Below are positions 34,521 to 45,525 of a stretch of 64,000 nucleotides of DNA, piece by piece. The notes below the pieces were generated by a model that saw only the letters and a list, made by a program, of their open reading frames with translations, did not search any database and was not told the origin of the DNA. A program made the position numbers and the translations under genes. The stretch is from Liolophura sinensis (lineage: Eukaryota; Mollusca; Polyplacophora; Chitonida; Chitonidae), in the NCBI RefSeq assembly GCF_032854445.1, contig NC_088298.1:11393504-11457503 (forward strand), given 5' to 3'. The number at the start of each line of letters is the position of its first letter. Position 1 is the first letter of the stretch.

Positions 34521-35510
34521 CAACAAACTTTTCAAAATCTTAGTTTGCACGTGGCTTCTGGCAGTTCAGTGGGGTTAGAGTATTATTTGTTTCTCATGTA
34601 AAATCAAACAGAGGCTTGACTGTAGGATCGGGTTGAGTAATCCACACCTTAACTCATCACGCACATCGCTAGAATTACATCCACCTTAACTCATCACGCA
34701 CATCGCTGGAATGACATTCAATAAACTTTTCAAAATCTTAGTTTGCACGTGGCTTCTGGTAGTTCAGTGGGGTTAGAGTATTATTTGTTTCTCGTGTAAA
34801 ATCAAACAGAGGCTTGACTGTAGGATCGGGTTGAATAATCCACACCTTAACTCATCACGCACATCGCTAGAATTACATCCACCTTCGCTCATCACGCACA
34901 TCGCTGGAATGACATTCAATAAACTTTTCAAAATCTTAGTTTGCACGTGGCTTCTGGTAGTTCAGTGGGGTTAGAGTATTATTTGTTTCTCATGTAAAAT
35001 CAAACAGAGGCTTGATTGTAGGATCGGGTTGAGTAATCCACACCTTAACTCATCACACACATCGCTAGAATTACATCCACCTTAACTCATCACGCACATC
35101 GCTGGAATGACATTCAATAAACTTTTCAAAATCTTAGTTTGCACGTGGCTTCTGGTAGTTCAGTGGGGTTAGAGTATTATTTGTTTCTCATGTAAAATCA
35201 AACAGAGGCTTGATTGTAGGATCGGGTTGAATAATCCACACCTTAACTCATCACGCACATCGCTAGAATTACATCCACCTTAGCTCATCACGCACATCGC
35301 TGGAATGACATTCAATAAACTTTTCAAAATCTTAGTTTGCACGTGGCTTCTGGTAGTTCAGTGGGGTTAGAGTATTATTTGTTTCTCATGTAAAATCAAA
35401 CAGAGGCTTGACTGTAGGATCGAGTTGAGTAATCCACACCTTAACTCATCACGCACATCGCTAGAATGACATTCACCTTAACTCATCACGCACCCCACTG
35501 GAGTAACATT
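34521..35510. repeat. 198-bp satellite, five copies
   Basis: CAA(T/C)AAACTTTTCAAAATC anchors at 34521, 34719, 34917, 35115 and 35313 give an exact 198-base period with very few substitutions. Each unit holds an internal ~33-bp duplication (CTCATCACGCACATCGCT twice). The last copy decays at about 35,490. Confidence 0.97.
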
Positions 35511-35865
35511 CACTTGACCTCGGATATAGTGTGTTAGATATAATACCGGTATATCATACATCATCTCATGATGAAATGTGGTCGGGATGGAAAAGTGCCA
35601 TAAATTAAAACAACTTGACCTAGAACTCAAGAGATACTGAAAATCTCCGTTGTAAGATATCGAACGATTTGACGGCTGTAACTTCAAAAGCCGATAAGTG
35701 CGATAAATCACTGTACTTGTATGGTAACGCAGGATCTGTAAGAGCCAAAATTTGACAAACTTATTATAATAGGGACATAAACCTGCAGGAAAATGTCAGG
35801 ACAATGTCTACGGTCCCGGCTGTGCTTCTCTAAAGCTTTAACACATGCTGTCATATACCTGAGCT
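35511..35865. other. No gene seen; spacer between two arrays
   Basis: AT-rich spacer between the 198-bp and 22-bp tandem arrays. No other structure was seen. Confidence 0.5.
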
Positions 35866-36560
35866 CCATCGAGGCTAAATCTGTGCTCCGTCAAAACTAT
35901 ATCTGTACTCCATCAAGACTAGATGTTTACTCCATTTAGACTAGGTTTGTGCTCCATTGAGGCTAGGTTTGTGCTCTATCGAGACTAGATCTGTGCTCCA
36001 TCGAGACTAGATCTGTGCTCCATCAAGACTAGGTCTGTGCTCCATCCAGTCTAGCTCTGAGCTCCATCGAGACTAGATGTTTACTCCATTTAGACTAGAT
36101 CTGTGGTCCATCAAGACTATATCTGAGCTCCATGGAGGCTAGATCTGTGCTCCATCGAGGCTAGATCTGTGCTCCATCGAGATTAGGTCTGTGGTTCATC
36201 GAGCTAGATCTGTCCTCCATCGAGGCTAGGTCTGTGCTCCATCCAGTCTAGCTCTGAGCTTCATCGAGACTATATCTGAGCTCCATCGAGGCTAGATCTG
36301 TGCTACATCGAGACTAGTTCTGTGCTCCGAGACCAGATCCGTGCTCCATCAAGACTTGGTCTGTGCTCCATCCAGTCTAGGTCTGTGCTTCATCGAGACT
36401 AGATCTGTGCTCCATCGAGACTAAATCTGTGCTCCATCGAGACTAGGTCTGAGCTCCATCGAGCTAGATCTGTGCTCCATCAAGGCTAGGTCTGTGCTAG
36501 ATTGAGACTAGTTCTGTGGTCCACCGAGACTAGTTCTGTGGTCTCATCGAGTCTACATGT
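35866..36560. repeat. 22-bp minisatellite, about 31 units
   Basis: Units are variants of CTCCATCGAGACTAGATCTG plus TG. Many contain AGATCT. Single-base variants (GAGGCT, CCAGTC, AGGTCT) recur at intervals, which suggests expansion of short blocks of units. Confidence 0.95.
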
Positions 36561-37007
36561 ATACCTGTGCACTACACTATACCACCGTCTAAGGCACCTT
36601 TCCTTTGTAAAATACACTATAGCACTGGAAAATACACTTTAGCATAGCATTGAGGAAGACACTATATTCCATTGCAAAAAAGACTACACCATCCCAAAAG
36701 CCCCCTACACGTATGACGACTCAGCCGACACCGACATCGAAACGTCCTGATTATGAAAGAAAGACTGATGCATTTTTTGTCAGATAACGTTTCTGATCAG
36801 CTTCTTGCAATCGTCAAATTAAAATAGCTATGTGCATGACCGATTAGGGAGACAATAAACCTAGTGCAGACTGGCCGACAAATTCCATAAAAACTCAGTC
36901 TCTTTTGTATTTTTCTGTAAGTATAAAGTACGTTATGACTTTGACAGTAAAAAAAAATTTCTAAAAATTTCAAAGCTTGCGGCTTTGTCTTTTTCCGTAC
37001 ATCGGGT

Positions 37008-37009
<2 letters not shown>
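36561..37009. other. No gene seen
   Basis: Starts with loosely repeated ACACTATA text (36,580-36,670), then unique DNA. Confidence 0.5.

Positions 37010-37078
<69 letters not shown>
37010..37078. repeat. (TA)n microsatellite, 69 bp
   Basis: Uninterrupted TA dinucleotides, followed within 10 bases by a SINE C fragment. Confidence 0.97.
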
Positions 37079-37081
<3 letters not shown>

Positions 37082-37084
37082 GAA

Positions 37085-37130
37085 CTTAGAACAAACCACT
37101 GACCTTTAGGCAAGTTACTGGCAGACTTAC
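37085..37130 (-). mobile_element. SINE family C fragment
   Basis: AACAAACCACTGACCTTTAG and GGCAAGTTACTGGCAGAC match the copies at 4.65 and 32.45 kb. Confidence 0.45.
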
Positions 37131-37290
37131 TGGCCTATTACATTACTGCCAGAAGCCTAGTGAAAATTGTGGGTTATGACACGCCGGGAAAGGTCTAATA
37201 CGTGTTGCATATGCACACCAATTTCACATCGTCAGCTCGTTTCGCAATCTTTGTGTACACAAACAAGGTGTCCCGTACCTGTTGTGTAAT

Positions 37291-37506
37291 TTACAAAGCG
37301 TTTGCTGGGCGCTCGGAAAAAATCTGGCACCAATCTAACTGCTCCACTGTAACCCCTTCGAGATAGTCTGAAATGCCAGCGCGAATTCCGAAGCTCGTTC
37401 TTTCTTGATCCCGATCGCCATCTTGAAATTCCAAAGGGGTGCGGAATCGGTGGCTCAAGGGATGGTCACGAGACCAAAACAAACAGCGCTTTGCCTGCCT
37501 TCGGAT
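37291..37506 (-). CDS. Candidate terminal exon, unknown protein
   Basis: Read on the minus strand, acceptor TTTCCCCTAG (ending 37507) is followed by 71 codons to TAA at 37291, all in one frame and starting exactly in phase 0. The composition is charged and coding-like (FRTPLEFQDGDRDQERTS; ISDYLEGVTVEQLDW), with higher GC and CpG than the neighbourhood. No domain is recognised and no upstream exon was found. It may be a terminal exon, a relic of a mobile-element protein, or chance. Confidence 0.27.
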   Translation of the reverse strand: MRRQAKRCLFWSRDHPLSHRFRTPLEFQDGDRDQERTSFGIRAGISDYLEGVTVEQLDWCQIFSERPANAL

Positions 37507-38960
37507 CTAGGGGAAATCAATGCAATATGTGGAGCTTTTACTTGGATTTTTGATGAGCTTTGAGAGATACAAAAGCGCACGTCCACGGACTTGGTCGGTT
37601 ATTAGAGCCCAGAATTACTGTTTATCGAATCCCGCGGCGAAAGAAATGTACTCGACGGTGCAGCGCCATCTGGTAACAATAATGGAAAACATGTACAGTA
37701 TAGCTATGGTTGGGTGGAGTCTTACATATACATTGTAATGATGAATATATTTACAGTTGTGAACAAGTTTGGATCTGGTGAAATATGTTATTGCGTATAA
37801 ATCAGGTGGATAGGTGAATTAGCCAGTATGGGGATGAATAAATGGTTTATTCGATCAATCAACCAATCAATCAATCACTCGACCGCCAGTCAATCAACAC
37901 ATACACAGTCCCAACTTGCCTATGTCTTACTAAGCCTGTAACATCGAGTCCGTCATTAATTTCGTTCTCCAGTACCGATACCTCGCCTACCTGCTTTCGC
38001 GTTTCTCAGGATATAATGTCACTGCGTGGATCTCATCCCCTCACTGTTTTAACACACTGATATTAACACAATAACAACAAGTGAGCTTTGTTGAAATTGG
38101 CAGAGATTCTCTTTGGCTTAATCGATTTCACATTTTCGTCTGAGACGTCGCACTCAATGGTTGCGTAATATCATCACATGTCACTTCGGTCGAAGTCGGC
38201 GATTTCCGTGAACGTTTCGCGTATGATCTCTACCTTTCATACCTCCATAAAAAAACAGGTAAAATACATACATATACGTAACATGATATGGTCCTTGAAT
38301 CAAAATTCAGATAGCATTATCACTGTAAAAAAACATTTAGTATTTATCCTTAAATAAACTTAATACGAGTCTTTAAATTAAATTTAGATGTAAATCAACG
38401 TACACAGAGAAACCACACGTTATACAATTGCTTCTTTTGGAAGCCCATATAGCAGCGATTGGAAGGTTGTTGATAATCTTTTGACCAGCCATGCCTTCAA
38501 AACTATAAATTTATAGGTCTGATAAACGTTACAGATTTTGTAGAATATATTGTGTCATTTAATCAATTTGAATGAACTAAACGTGATAAAGGAACTTGAA
38601 ATACATGTAGTGCTTAAGCAGAAATGGATAGCACTATACTACAATTGCCATTTTCATACCAGGCATGCCCCTGTAGTATATACATGTACTAAAAAATACT
38701 GACTGGCAACAAATAAAGACTATAATACATAGAATTACATACGGAAATAATAATGCGGTCCTGATTACGCGTATAGACCAACAGGCCCACTACAGAGTCA
38801 CCGCTTATAAAAACACACAGCGGATAAGAAAGATTATTTTTGTGACTATTAATCTAAATGCACTATTCGATGTAGCAAAAAACAGTATCTTTTATGTCGC
38901 GGTCATGAAAATGGCGGCTTATCGCTGCAGAGATAACGTTATGTAATACTAGGCTGGCGA
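37507..38960. other. No gene seen
   Basis: Unique AT-rich DNA. The plus-strand frame at 37520-37738 overlaps CpG-rich text but has no splice support. Confidence 0.45.
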
Positions 38961-39150
38961 GTGTTATGGCGTACAGGTGTTCCGTATGGATGTTGATCGA
39001 TATACCGATTGTTTTACCGCTTTGGTCTCCAGAGAAAAGGTAAGCTGTGAGTAAAAAGGCCATAAAAATGTCGATCTTATCTCACGGACTGTGGCCTTCA
39101 TTCTGTGCTCCATCACGTACAGCATCTATTCCTCACTCCTTTTGTTTTAG

Positions 39151-39239
39151 ATGCAGCGTATAAATGTGAACACTACAAGTGGTAATGGTGCACCAGATGG
39201 TATTTGTTAGTGAGACTGATAAAGAAAGCATTACCACAG
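39151..39239 (+). ncRNA. Probable noncoding spliced exon, 89 nt
   Basis: The splice signals are the best in the window outside the innexin. The acceptor is CACTCCTTTTGTTTTAG (ending 39150) and the donor CCACAG|GTAAGTATG. All three frames contain a stop (TAG, TAA and TAA), so it cannot be an internal coding exon. A further donor-like AAAAG|GTAAGC at 39039/39040 could end a preceding exon, giving a 111-base intron. It would suit a long noncoding RNA or the leader of a gene further right. Transcript evidence is lacking. Confidence 0.35.
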
Positions 39240-39683
39240 GTAAGTATGTACAGCAACTGAATGTATATTTTTCTTTAAACCTTGAAGAATGAAATAACTT
39301 TACAAGTGACCTGCATATAAAAATTCGTTTATTGATTGACTGATTAATTGATTGAATTGTTGCATGGTGTTTATCTCGGTATATACTAAAGAATTTCTTT
39401 TCTGAATAGAAGAAACCATCGTGTCAGACCGAAGTAAACAGGTTTAACAGTCCTTAGTGTGCATAAGCTGGATTATATCCGATATGAATATACATTTACA
39501 CAATGTATATGTAATACATAGCTTAACGGAGCCCTTATACAGATCTGCACGTAGTCATTCAAGCAGCAGAAGTGGCACAGTTAACTGCAGCTTATGATAT
39601 ATCGCTCTACTGCTGTTTTTAAGGCAAGAACTCAAGAGAAAACGCTAGATAAATACCTTAAGACAAAAAAACAAATAATTAAA
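39240..39683. other. No gene seen
   Basis: Unique AT-rich DNA, possibly intronic if the upstream exon is real. Confidence 0.45.
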
Positions 39684-39859
39684 TTGATTGATTTATTTAT
39701 TTGATTGGTGTTTTACGCCGTACTCAAGAATATTTCACTCATACGACGGCGGACAGCATTATAGTGGGTGGAAACCAAGCAAAGCCCGGGGGAAACCCAC
39801 GACCATCCGCAGGTTGCTGACAGACCTTCCAACTTACGGCAGGAGAGGAAGCCAGCATG
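39684..39859 (-). mobile_element. SINE family A, 5'-truncated, with 13-bp target duplication
   Basis: Reverse-oriented 3' two-thirds of the element. Perfect 13-bp target duplications (ACAAATAATTAAA) at 39671-39683 and 39860-39872. Truncation lies between the B box and the body. Confidence 0.95.
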
Positions 39860-39872
39860 ACAAATAATTAAA

Positions 39873-40309
39873 ATTATTGAAATCAGCAACCAAGTCTTTA
39901 TTTGGTCAGTCACCTATATTTTTTATTGGAATGTAAAATGTATAACCAGTCATCCATGTTTGTCTACAAAGCTTAATACATCCGTTATCACTGAAATGAA
40001 ATTATCTCCATTCTGGTCCACATTATATATATATAAAAAAAAGACAAGAATAATTGTATTCTTGGCGCAGAATTTATGAGTAATTTTCGTTATACATAAA
40101 TCAATTTAAAAAGCTGTTGAAAGCGCAAATAATTATACGTGCATAATACATATATTTCCCCACAATTTACAATGTGGACAATATGAATGTAGACGAAATA
40201 ATTTATTGTATCACTGACACTAATTTAGGATTTCTTTGCCGACCAGGTATAGTTTTATTTTGTTTCCTCCATAGTGCATGAGGGAAATATCCGAGTTGTT
40301 TAGCAACAG
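39873..40309. other. No gene seen
   Basis: Unique AT-rich DNA with a short TATATATATA run at about 40,026. Confidence 0.5.
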
Positions 40310-40477
40310 GTGTTGATATTTTGATACGACCCCTACTGCCCCCGTGGGCTGAGTTGCACTGCAGTGATCGAGAGGCCGGGAACACATGCACGCTGAAGTG
40401 GCCAGTCAACACGATTGCTGCAATCAAAACGGGAAATTTTACCGATTTTGGGGAAATATCTGAAAGAAGTTTGCCAG
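40310..40477 (+). CDS. Candidate internal exon, phase 1-1, extracellular-like
   Basis: Not recognised. Acceptor TTGTTTAGCAACAG (ending 40309) and donor CCAG|GTATGA enclose 168 bases, open in one frame, with phase 1 at both ends, as is common for exons of extracellular modules. The ~56 residues include PPWAELHCSDREAGN, then a second Cys and TLKWPVNTI, and one N-glycosylation sequon (NFT). Local GC content clearly exceeds its AT-rich flanks. A minus-strand frame overlaps it (40203-40538) but looks less protein-like. No partner exon was found nearby. Confidence 0.33.
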
Positions 40478-42118
40478 GTATGACATACTTACTACTTATT
40501 GCATATATGACAGTCATTATTTTGTGTAATATTTGCACTTAAAATGATTATTTTTTGCCAAATGTCTGTGTCATGCTTATTTTGCCAAGCAACGCATGCT
40601 TGGAGACTTGTACATTGCTTTCAGCACAGATGAAATGTACAGAAAGTTGTACATTGCTTTCAGCACAGGTCACTAGCTTTGAATGACATTGTATGAGATC
40701 GATTTGACTGAAAATGGCATGTCACCGATGTTCAAACAACACATTGTGTGTTGTACTTTCATATGTTTGTACTTCCTAACTCACTTCCTAACGGAAAATA
40801 TTTGAAAGTCATAAAAGCTTGAAGAAATCAGTCCTTTGCACCAAGGGATTATGAATGGGTTATATCGGGTGCAAATTTCGTCCTAACCTTTACCCTGTTT
40901 TCCTTTCTGTTACACTTAAAAAATAAATGTCAATTAATGGCATTCTACGCAATCAATTTTCCAACAAAATCGTAACTGAAAGGTTAATTTAGGACAATAG
41001 TTAATGTTTTCAGTGCCCTTGGAGCTCAGAGTGGGTTGGAAAAAAAATGACAGTTGTTTTATTTTTATTTTTCATGTGATGTATCTAGGAATATGGAATC
41101 TAAAAAGGGAGAATTTTTTAATGGGTACACTGTACGTTGTGCTTAATTAGTTTCGTGCATTTTTTAACTGCTACTTTTTCCGGTATAAATAATAAAATAT
41201 TCCAAAGTAGGCCATGCTGGCTAGCGTTCCTAGCACTGCCTGAGTGTGGTATCACCTGACTGCACAGCGTAAACTAACAACCAGTCGTTACGTAACTCTA
41301 CAGCAACTAGTTATGCGTGCTTGTTGCATGGAAATGTTTGTATAAAGTGTCACTCGAGCATCTGTCACATGTCCATTTCACTACTATGATGTAAATGGAC
41401 CACGCGAGGATGACGTCATCAGGCTCCACTAGTGAGTGTGGTCATCAACGGCTGGCAAAAGTTTGCAAGATCCGGGGGAGCATGGTGGTCTTGGTGTTGG
41501 AGTGGAGATTAATTGTTGGGGTTGCTTTACTGAATCGTCAGTTGTGTATCAAATAAATAAATTACTATTTAGGCTATGTTAATTGTTGAATTAAACGGGC
41601 AAACAGCTTGAAGAGTGAGATACACAATGTATGCGTCATTGATGTTCATTTCATTGTTGTTTATTTCATTGTTTATTTCATTGATGTTATCCAAACCACA
41701 ACAATTACTGTGTATGCATGCGTGCATCATGCATTTATGGAGGGTCACATTTAAAACTGGGTATATATAGGGGTATACAAACACATGTAGTAAATCCTTC
41801 AACACTTGTGCAGGCCTGTAAGCACTTGCAGATAGTGGAATATGTTAATCGCATATGCAATTGTTTTGGTGCAGTGCGGTAACATTGTTTACAATGTACA
41901 GCATACTATATATAGTCTGTGACTGGTCTCATTACTGAATTATTTAGCTATACCCAATCTGTCAACGACCATCAATGTTACTGCATGCTCGTATGTATGT
42001 GTATAAGTGTATTACGAATTACACAACTACATGCATTGCAACGATTACTGACGCCATGTGTAGTATATTATATCGGTCCAGCTCAGTCAGACTGCCTAGT
42101 AGATTATATAAGAGTATT
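40478..42118. other. No gene seen; small duplications
   Basis: Unique DNA. TTGTACATTGCTTTCAGCAC occurs twice, 38 bases apart, at about 40,608 and 40,646. ATTTCATTGTTGTTTATTTC-type short repeats lie at about 41,648-41,685. Confidence 0.5.
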
Positions 42119-42145
42119 GTATATATATATATATGTATATATATA
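42119..42145. repeat. Short (TA)n tract
   Basis: Imperfect TA run interrupted by TG. Confidence 0.85.
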
Positions 42146-42907
42146 ATGATTAATTCACAGTTGGCAAAGTTTTCTGTCGCCCGTACAGTCATGCCTATAG
42201 GATTCCACCTAATTGAGCAAATAATCATCAATATTTTATCTCCTCATTTTATTAGTTCACTATTCTACTACCACAGCAGTCTTTCCTACTGTCAGTCTGT
42301 CACTCCGTCAGTATGTCAGTGTATCAGTACGTGATGAATGCGTTTTCCGAGCATTTATTTTTCAAAACGGTACATCATCATGGTTCAGCAAATCAATTTA
42401 AATTTGACCTGATTTAACCGTGACACGTTACAGATCAAGTTCGAGTTTTCGAGCTATTTAGTCTGTTTTCGACAAAATTAGATACACTGTTCTCATCTAT
42501 TTGAACTCTGACAGTTTTTTTTTGAACAATTGAAACTCTAATTGTAGTCAACTGAAACTTTGATATAGCTCTATACAAATAGTGTAACAGATCAAGTTCG
42601 AGTTTTGAGCCGTTTTGTCTATTTTTTTTCCGTTTTCTTGTTGACTTTGACACTCTGATGACTCAAAACCATATAGGGAACATATATTACTCTCGTAAAA
42701 ACGCCCAGAATAATTGTTTAACATGCATGTTTTTACCAAATTTGTGTACAATGTTTTCAATGTACACATGTGTACTTAGTGTATGTAGTTTGCGATGTGT
42801 AGACAAGATGTAATTGAGATCATGTGTGTGTTATGCTGTTGTAAGCCAGAGTGAAATTTGAGCTAAGTTAATACCAAAGTACAATGGTTACTGTGAAGAA
42901 AATGTAA
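42146..42907. other. No gene seen
   Basis: AT-rich. AACAGATCAAGTTCGAGTTT-like text repeats at about 42,430 and 42,587, a small dispersed duplication. Confidence 0.5.
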
Positions 42908-42983
42908 CAGTCCTCCCACCGTAATGGTGGCGGCCGTTGTATACGCAAAGCACCAATCAAATAAATAAATAAATAAATAAATC
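42908..42983 (+). mobile_element. SINE family A, internally deleted 3' fragment
   Basis: CCTCCCACCGTAATGGTGGC runs directly into a shortened tail (GCAAAGCACCAATCAAATAA) and five AAAT units. The segment with the usual AAGTGAAATATTCTTG is lost. Confidence 0.85.
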
Positions 42984-43687
42984 GAAATGTAAGAGCACTA
43001 TACAGAGCAATTCGTTATACGTTGAATTGAAGGTGTATAGTTGAAAAAAATTATAGTACATGGTTGTTTTTCTGAATTGAAACTTGTTCCTTCTTTTCAC
43101 CGAGACAGGGTACAGAAAAGTATGACTGTATTTTTTATGTTGTGGACTTCTTAATTGGTGTTTTACGTGTTGTAGACTTTGTCAGAAAGTGTGCTATTCT
43201 GGCGACTCAAACCGGAAGGGGACATGTATTGCTTTTGCAACATTCCCAGAATGCTTGTTATCTTCCATTCCGTTGTTTCCTCGATATAGCTAACATACTC
43301 GTGTGAATGTCTGCATAGTTTACAGACTTTATCGGATGACATATGCAGCCACTTGGATCATAACTGTAGGTTATATGTACTGAAGTACACTCTAAATACT
43401 GGTCGATTTTGTAGTCGGTCAGTTTTTAATAAACCTGACGTCTACAAACGGAACTTGAACAACTAACTATTGATTCTGGATCGATATAGACAAGCACTGT
43501 CATTGTATACTGGGACAATGTGTACATATACATCACCGTTTGTAGGCAATATATATGGGGTTCAGACCTCATGCACACCCGGTTGATCTATAAATTAAAA
43601 GGTCAAATCCTACCTGACGTCTAATGTAGTCGGTAATTTTGAAGACATTTTCATGAAAGTTCGACATCCAAGTGAGCTATATCAATA
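42984..43687. other. No gene seen; tiny SINE A tail fragment
   Basis: Unique DNA. AATTGGTGTTTTACG at about 43,153 is a minimal reverse-oriented match to the SINE A tail. Confidence 0.45.
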
Positions 43688-43822
43688 CCAACCTGCGGAT
43701 AGTCGTGGGTTTCCCCCGGGCTCTGCCCCGTTCCCGTCCACCATAATGCTGGCTGTCGTCGTATAAGTGAAGTATTCTTGAGTACGGCATAAATCACCAA
43801 TCAAATAAATAAATACATAAAT
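43688..43822 (+). mobile_element. SINE family A, 5'-truncated
   Basis: Starts in the body at CAACCTGCGGATAGTCGTGG and ends with ACGGCATAAATCACCAATCA and AAATAAAT. No target duplication recognised. Confidence 0.9.
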
Positions 43823-44046
43823 ATACCTATACTTGTAATTCACAGAGCATGAATGTATTATCACTAAGGTACAGAAAGGTATATACCCAACCGAGCTAAC
43901 GAGGCAGTGAGGTGGCATTCAAAGGCCCTCTATCGACTTCCATAATCAACAGGTACATGTGTACCAAGAAAAGCACACAATCGTGGTTTAACCTTAATTA
44001 TGTCATAGTTAAATAAAGTAAATTATAAGTTGTTTCCTGTATGCAT
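43823..44046. other. No gene seen
   Basis: Short unique spacer between two SINEs. Confidence 0.5.
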
Positions 44047-44319
44047 GGGCCGGCCCGGATAGCACAGTTGGTAGATTGGCACTCAGCATGAAGGGGATAG
44101 TGCAACGACTGGTTGACCCGTATCAGTATAATGGCTCGGGCGGGCCGGCTTACTTGCCTTCGGTCTCAGTGAGGCAGCACTAAATAAAAGAGCGGTGGAA
44201 ATCCATCCTGCAACAAGGAGGCACATTACACGTACATGCACCCTAAGGATCCCTTCGTCGTCATATGACTGAAAAATTGTTGAGTACGACGTTAAACCCC
44301 CAAGCACTCACTCACTCAC
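44047..44319 (+). mobile_element. SINE family B with internal deletion and target duplication
   Basis: The head (GGCCCGGATAGCACAGTTGG) passes straight into GCACTCAGCATGAAGGGG, so about 60 bases present in the 31.4-kb copy are missing. Body and tail are intact. Target duplications differ at one base: TCCTGTATGCAT (44035-44046) and TCCTGCATGCAT (44320-44331). Confidence 0.93.
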
Positions 44320-44439
44320 TCCTGCATGCATCCTATAAAGGATTCTCCCAGTCTGTCGCTTTCATAAACACGACGGACATTCTTTTGCAGGATGGTGTCC
44401 CAAAACAAAAGAATAATTATCGAGTGAAGAACCTTTATA

Positions 44440-44677
44440 GGCTCACGACTCCAGCAGTGAAGATCGCGACGTGTGATGGTTCAGTGGTTGAATCCCAGCC
44501 CAGAATTTCTAGACTCTGCCATTGCTTGTTCTTTTGAAGACCACTTGTATTCCATCAATATGACAAACGTGGGAAAGTTTGCCAGTAAGTTGTCAAATGC
44601 GGGTGGTTTTATCGAAGATGCAGATGTGGTCACTTGCATCGTGTAGGGCGAACACTAAACACCAATCAAATGAATAG
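44440..44677 (+). mobile_element. SINE family C with A-type tail
   Basis: A tRNA-like B box (GGTTGAATCCC at about 44,485) is followed by the family C body (ATGACAAACGTGGGAAAGTT) and an end ACTAAACACCAATCAAATGA. Families A and C therefore share a similar 3' end, as expected if they use the same partner LINE. Confidence 0.7.
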
Positions 44678-45366
44678 TGTATTCATAAATTTTATAGGTT
44701 TATCCAAGGAAACGTTTTAGATGAACCTCTTCGATAATCATTACCAGAATATCCTAATCAATTGATTGAAAGATCCTTTAGTAAATATAAAATATACCAC
44801 TATATATACCCGTGTTGACAACAGAGCTTTAAGGCCCTTTTTCCTGTGACCCTTCACTCGTAGGTAGCTCAGTAAAAACTCCGTGAAAACCTCCCCGCAG
44901 GTTTAAGGCGTCACCATATTAAATCAAGGGACGTAACTCTTACCTAGTCGTTAAGATGACTGTATTAAGGGAAAATTGCGCGCCATATGGGCGAGTTAAA
45001 TGTGATTACTACTATAGGTCGTCAAGTGTGGTGGAGATAATGTCGCTTTGGTAATATTTCCACGCATAATTCTTTATATTTGCTATCGTTATTCATGGCA
45101 TTGTGCCACAGGCCAAGGTGTGACATGCAACAGCTGCGTGATCCGCGATTAACGCTTGTCTGTTCTCACGAGACCTGCATTATTCATGTCGTTGAAAGCT
45201 GGTCTGAGGGCCAGATGCAGTGTAGTAATACCGCCACGGACTTCTTGCGAACGGAAGAAGTTCGCGGACAAATGTAGTGCAAAATGTTTTAATCTTAAAA
45301 GTATAATTTTTAAGAGGATATGAACTGGAACTTGTGTTAACATCATATGACAATTTTTTTGACCAG
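44678..45366. other. No gene recognised
   Basis: Unique DNA. A frame at 45,080-45,277 is moderately GC-rich but unsupported. Confidence 0.45.
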
Positions 45367-45525
45367 GACTTTGTGAAGCCACACTATTCTGCATTAAACC
45401 ACATGGACAATTTGCACGTTCTTACATCCGGAATTAACTGCCCAATCGAAAACCTCACATGGTTGTCTCCCTTTATTATTGACATGGCCTCTAATTGTTT
45501 TCTAGTTTGTCTTACAAAGGTACAG
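45367..45525 (+). CDS. Candidate internal exon, phase 0-0, unknown protein
   Basis: Not recognised. Acceptor CAATTTTTTTGACCAG (good pyrimidine tract, ending 45366) and donor GTACAG|GTATGT enclose 159 bases open in one frame with phase 0 at both ends. The 53 residues contain HYSALNHMDNLHVL, one N-glycosylation sequon (NLT), two single cysteines and a hydrophobic end. It cannot splice directly to the 40.3-kb candidate because the phases differ. It could be chance. Confidence 0.28.
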
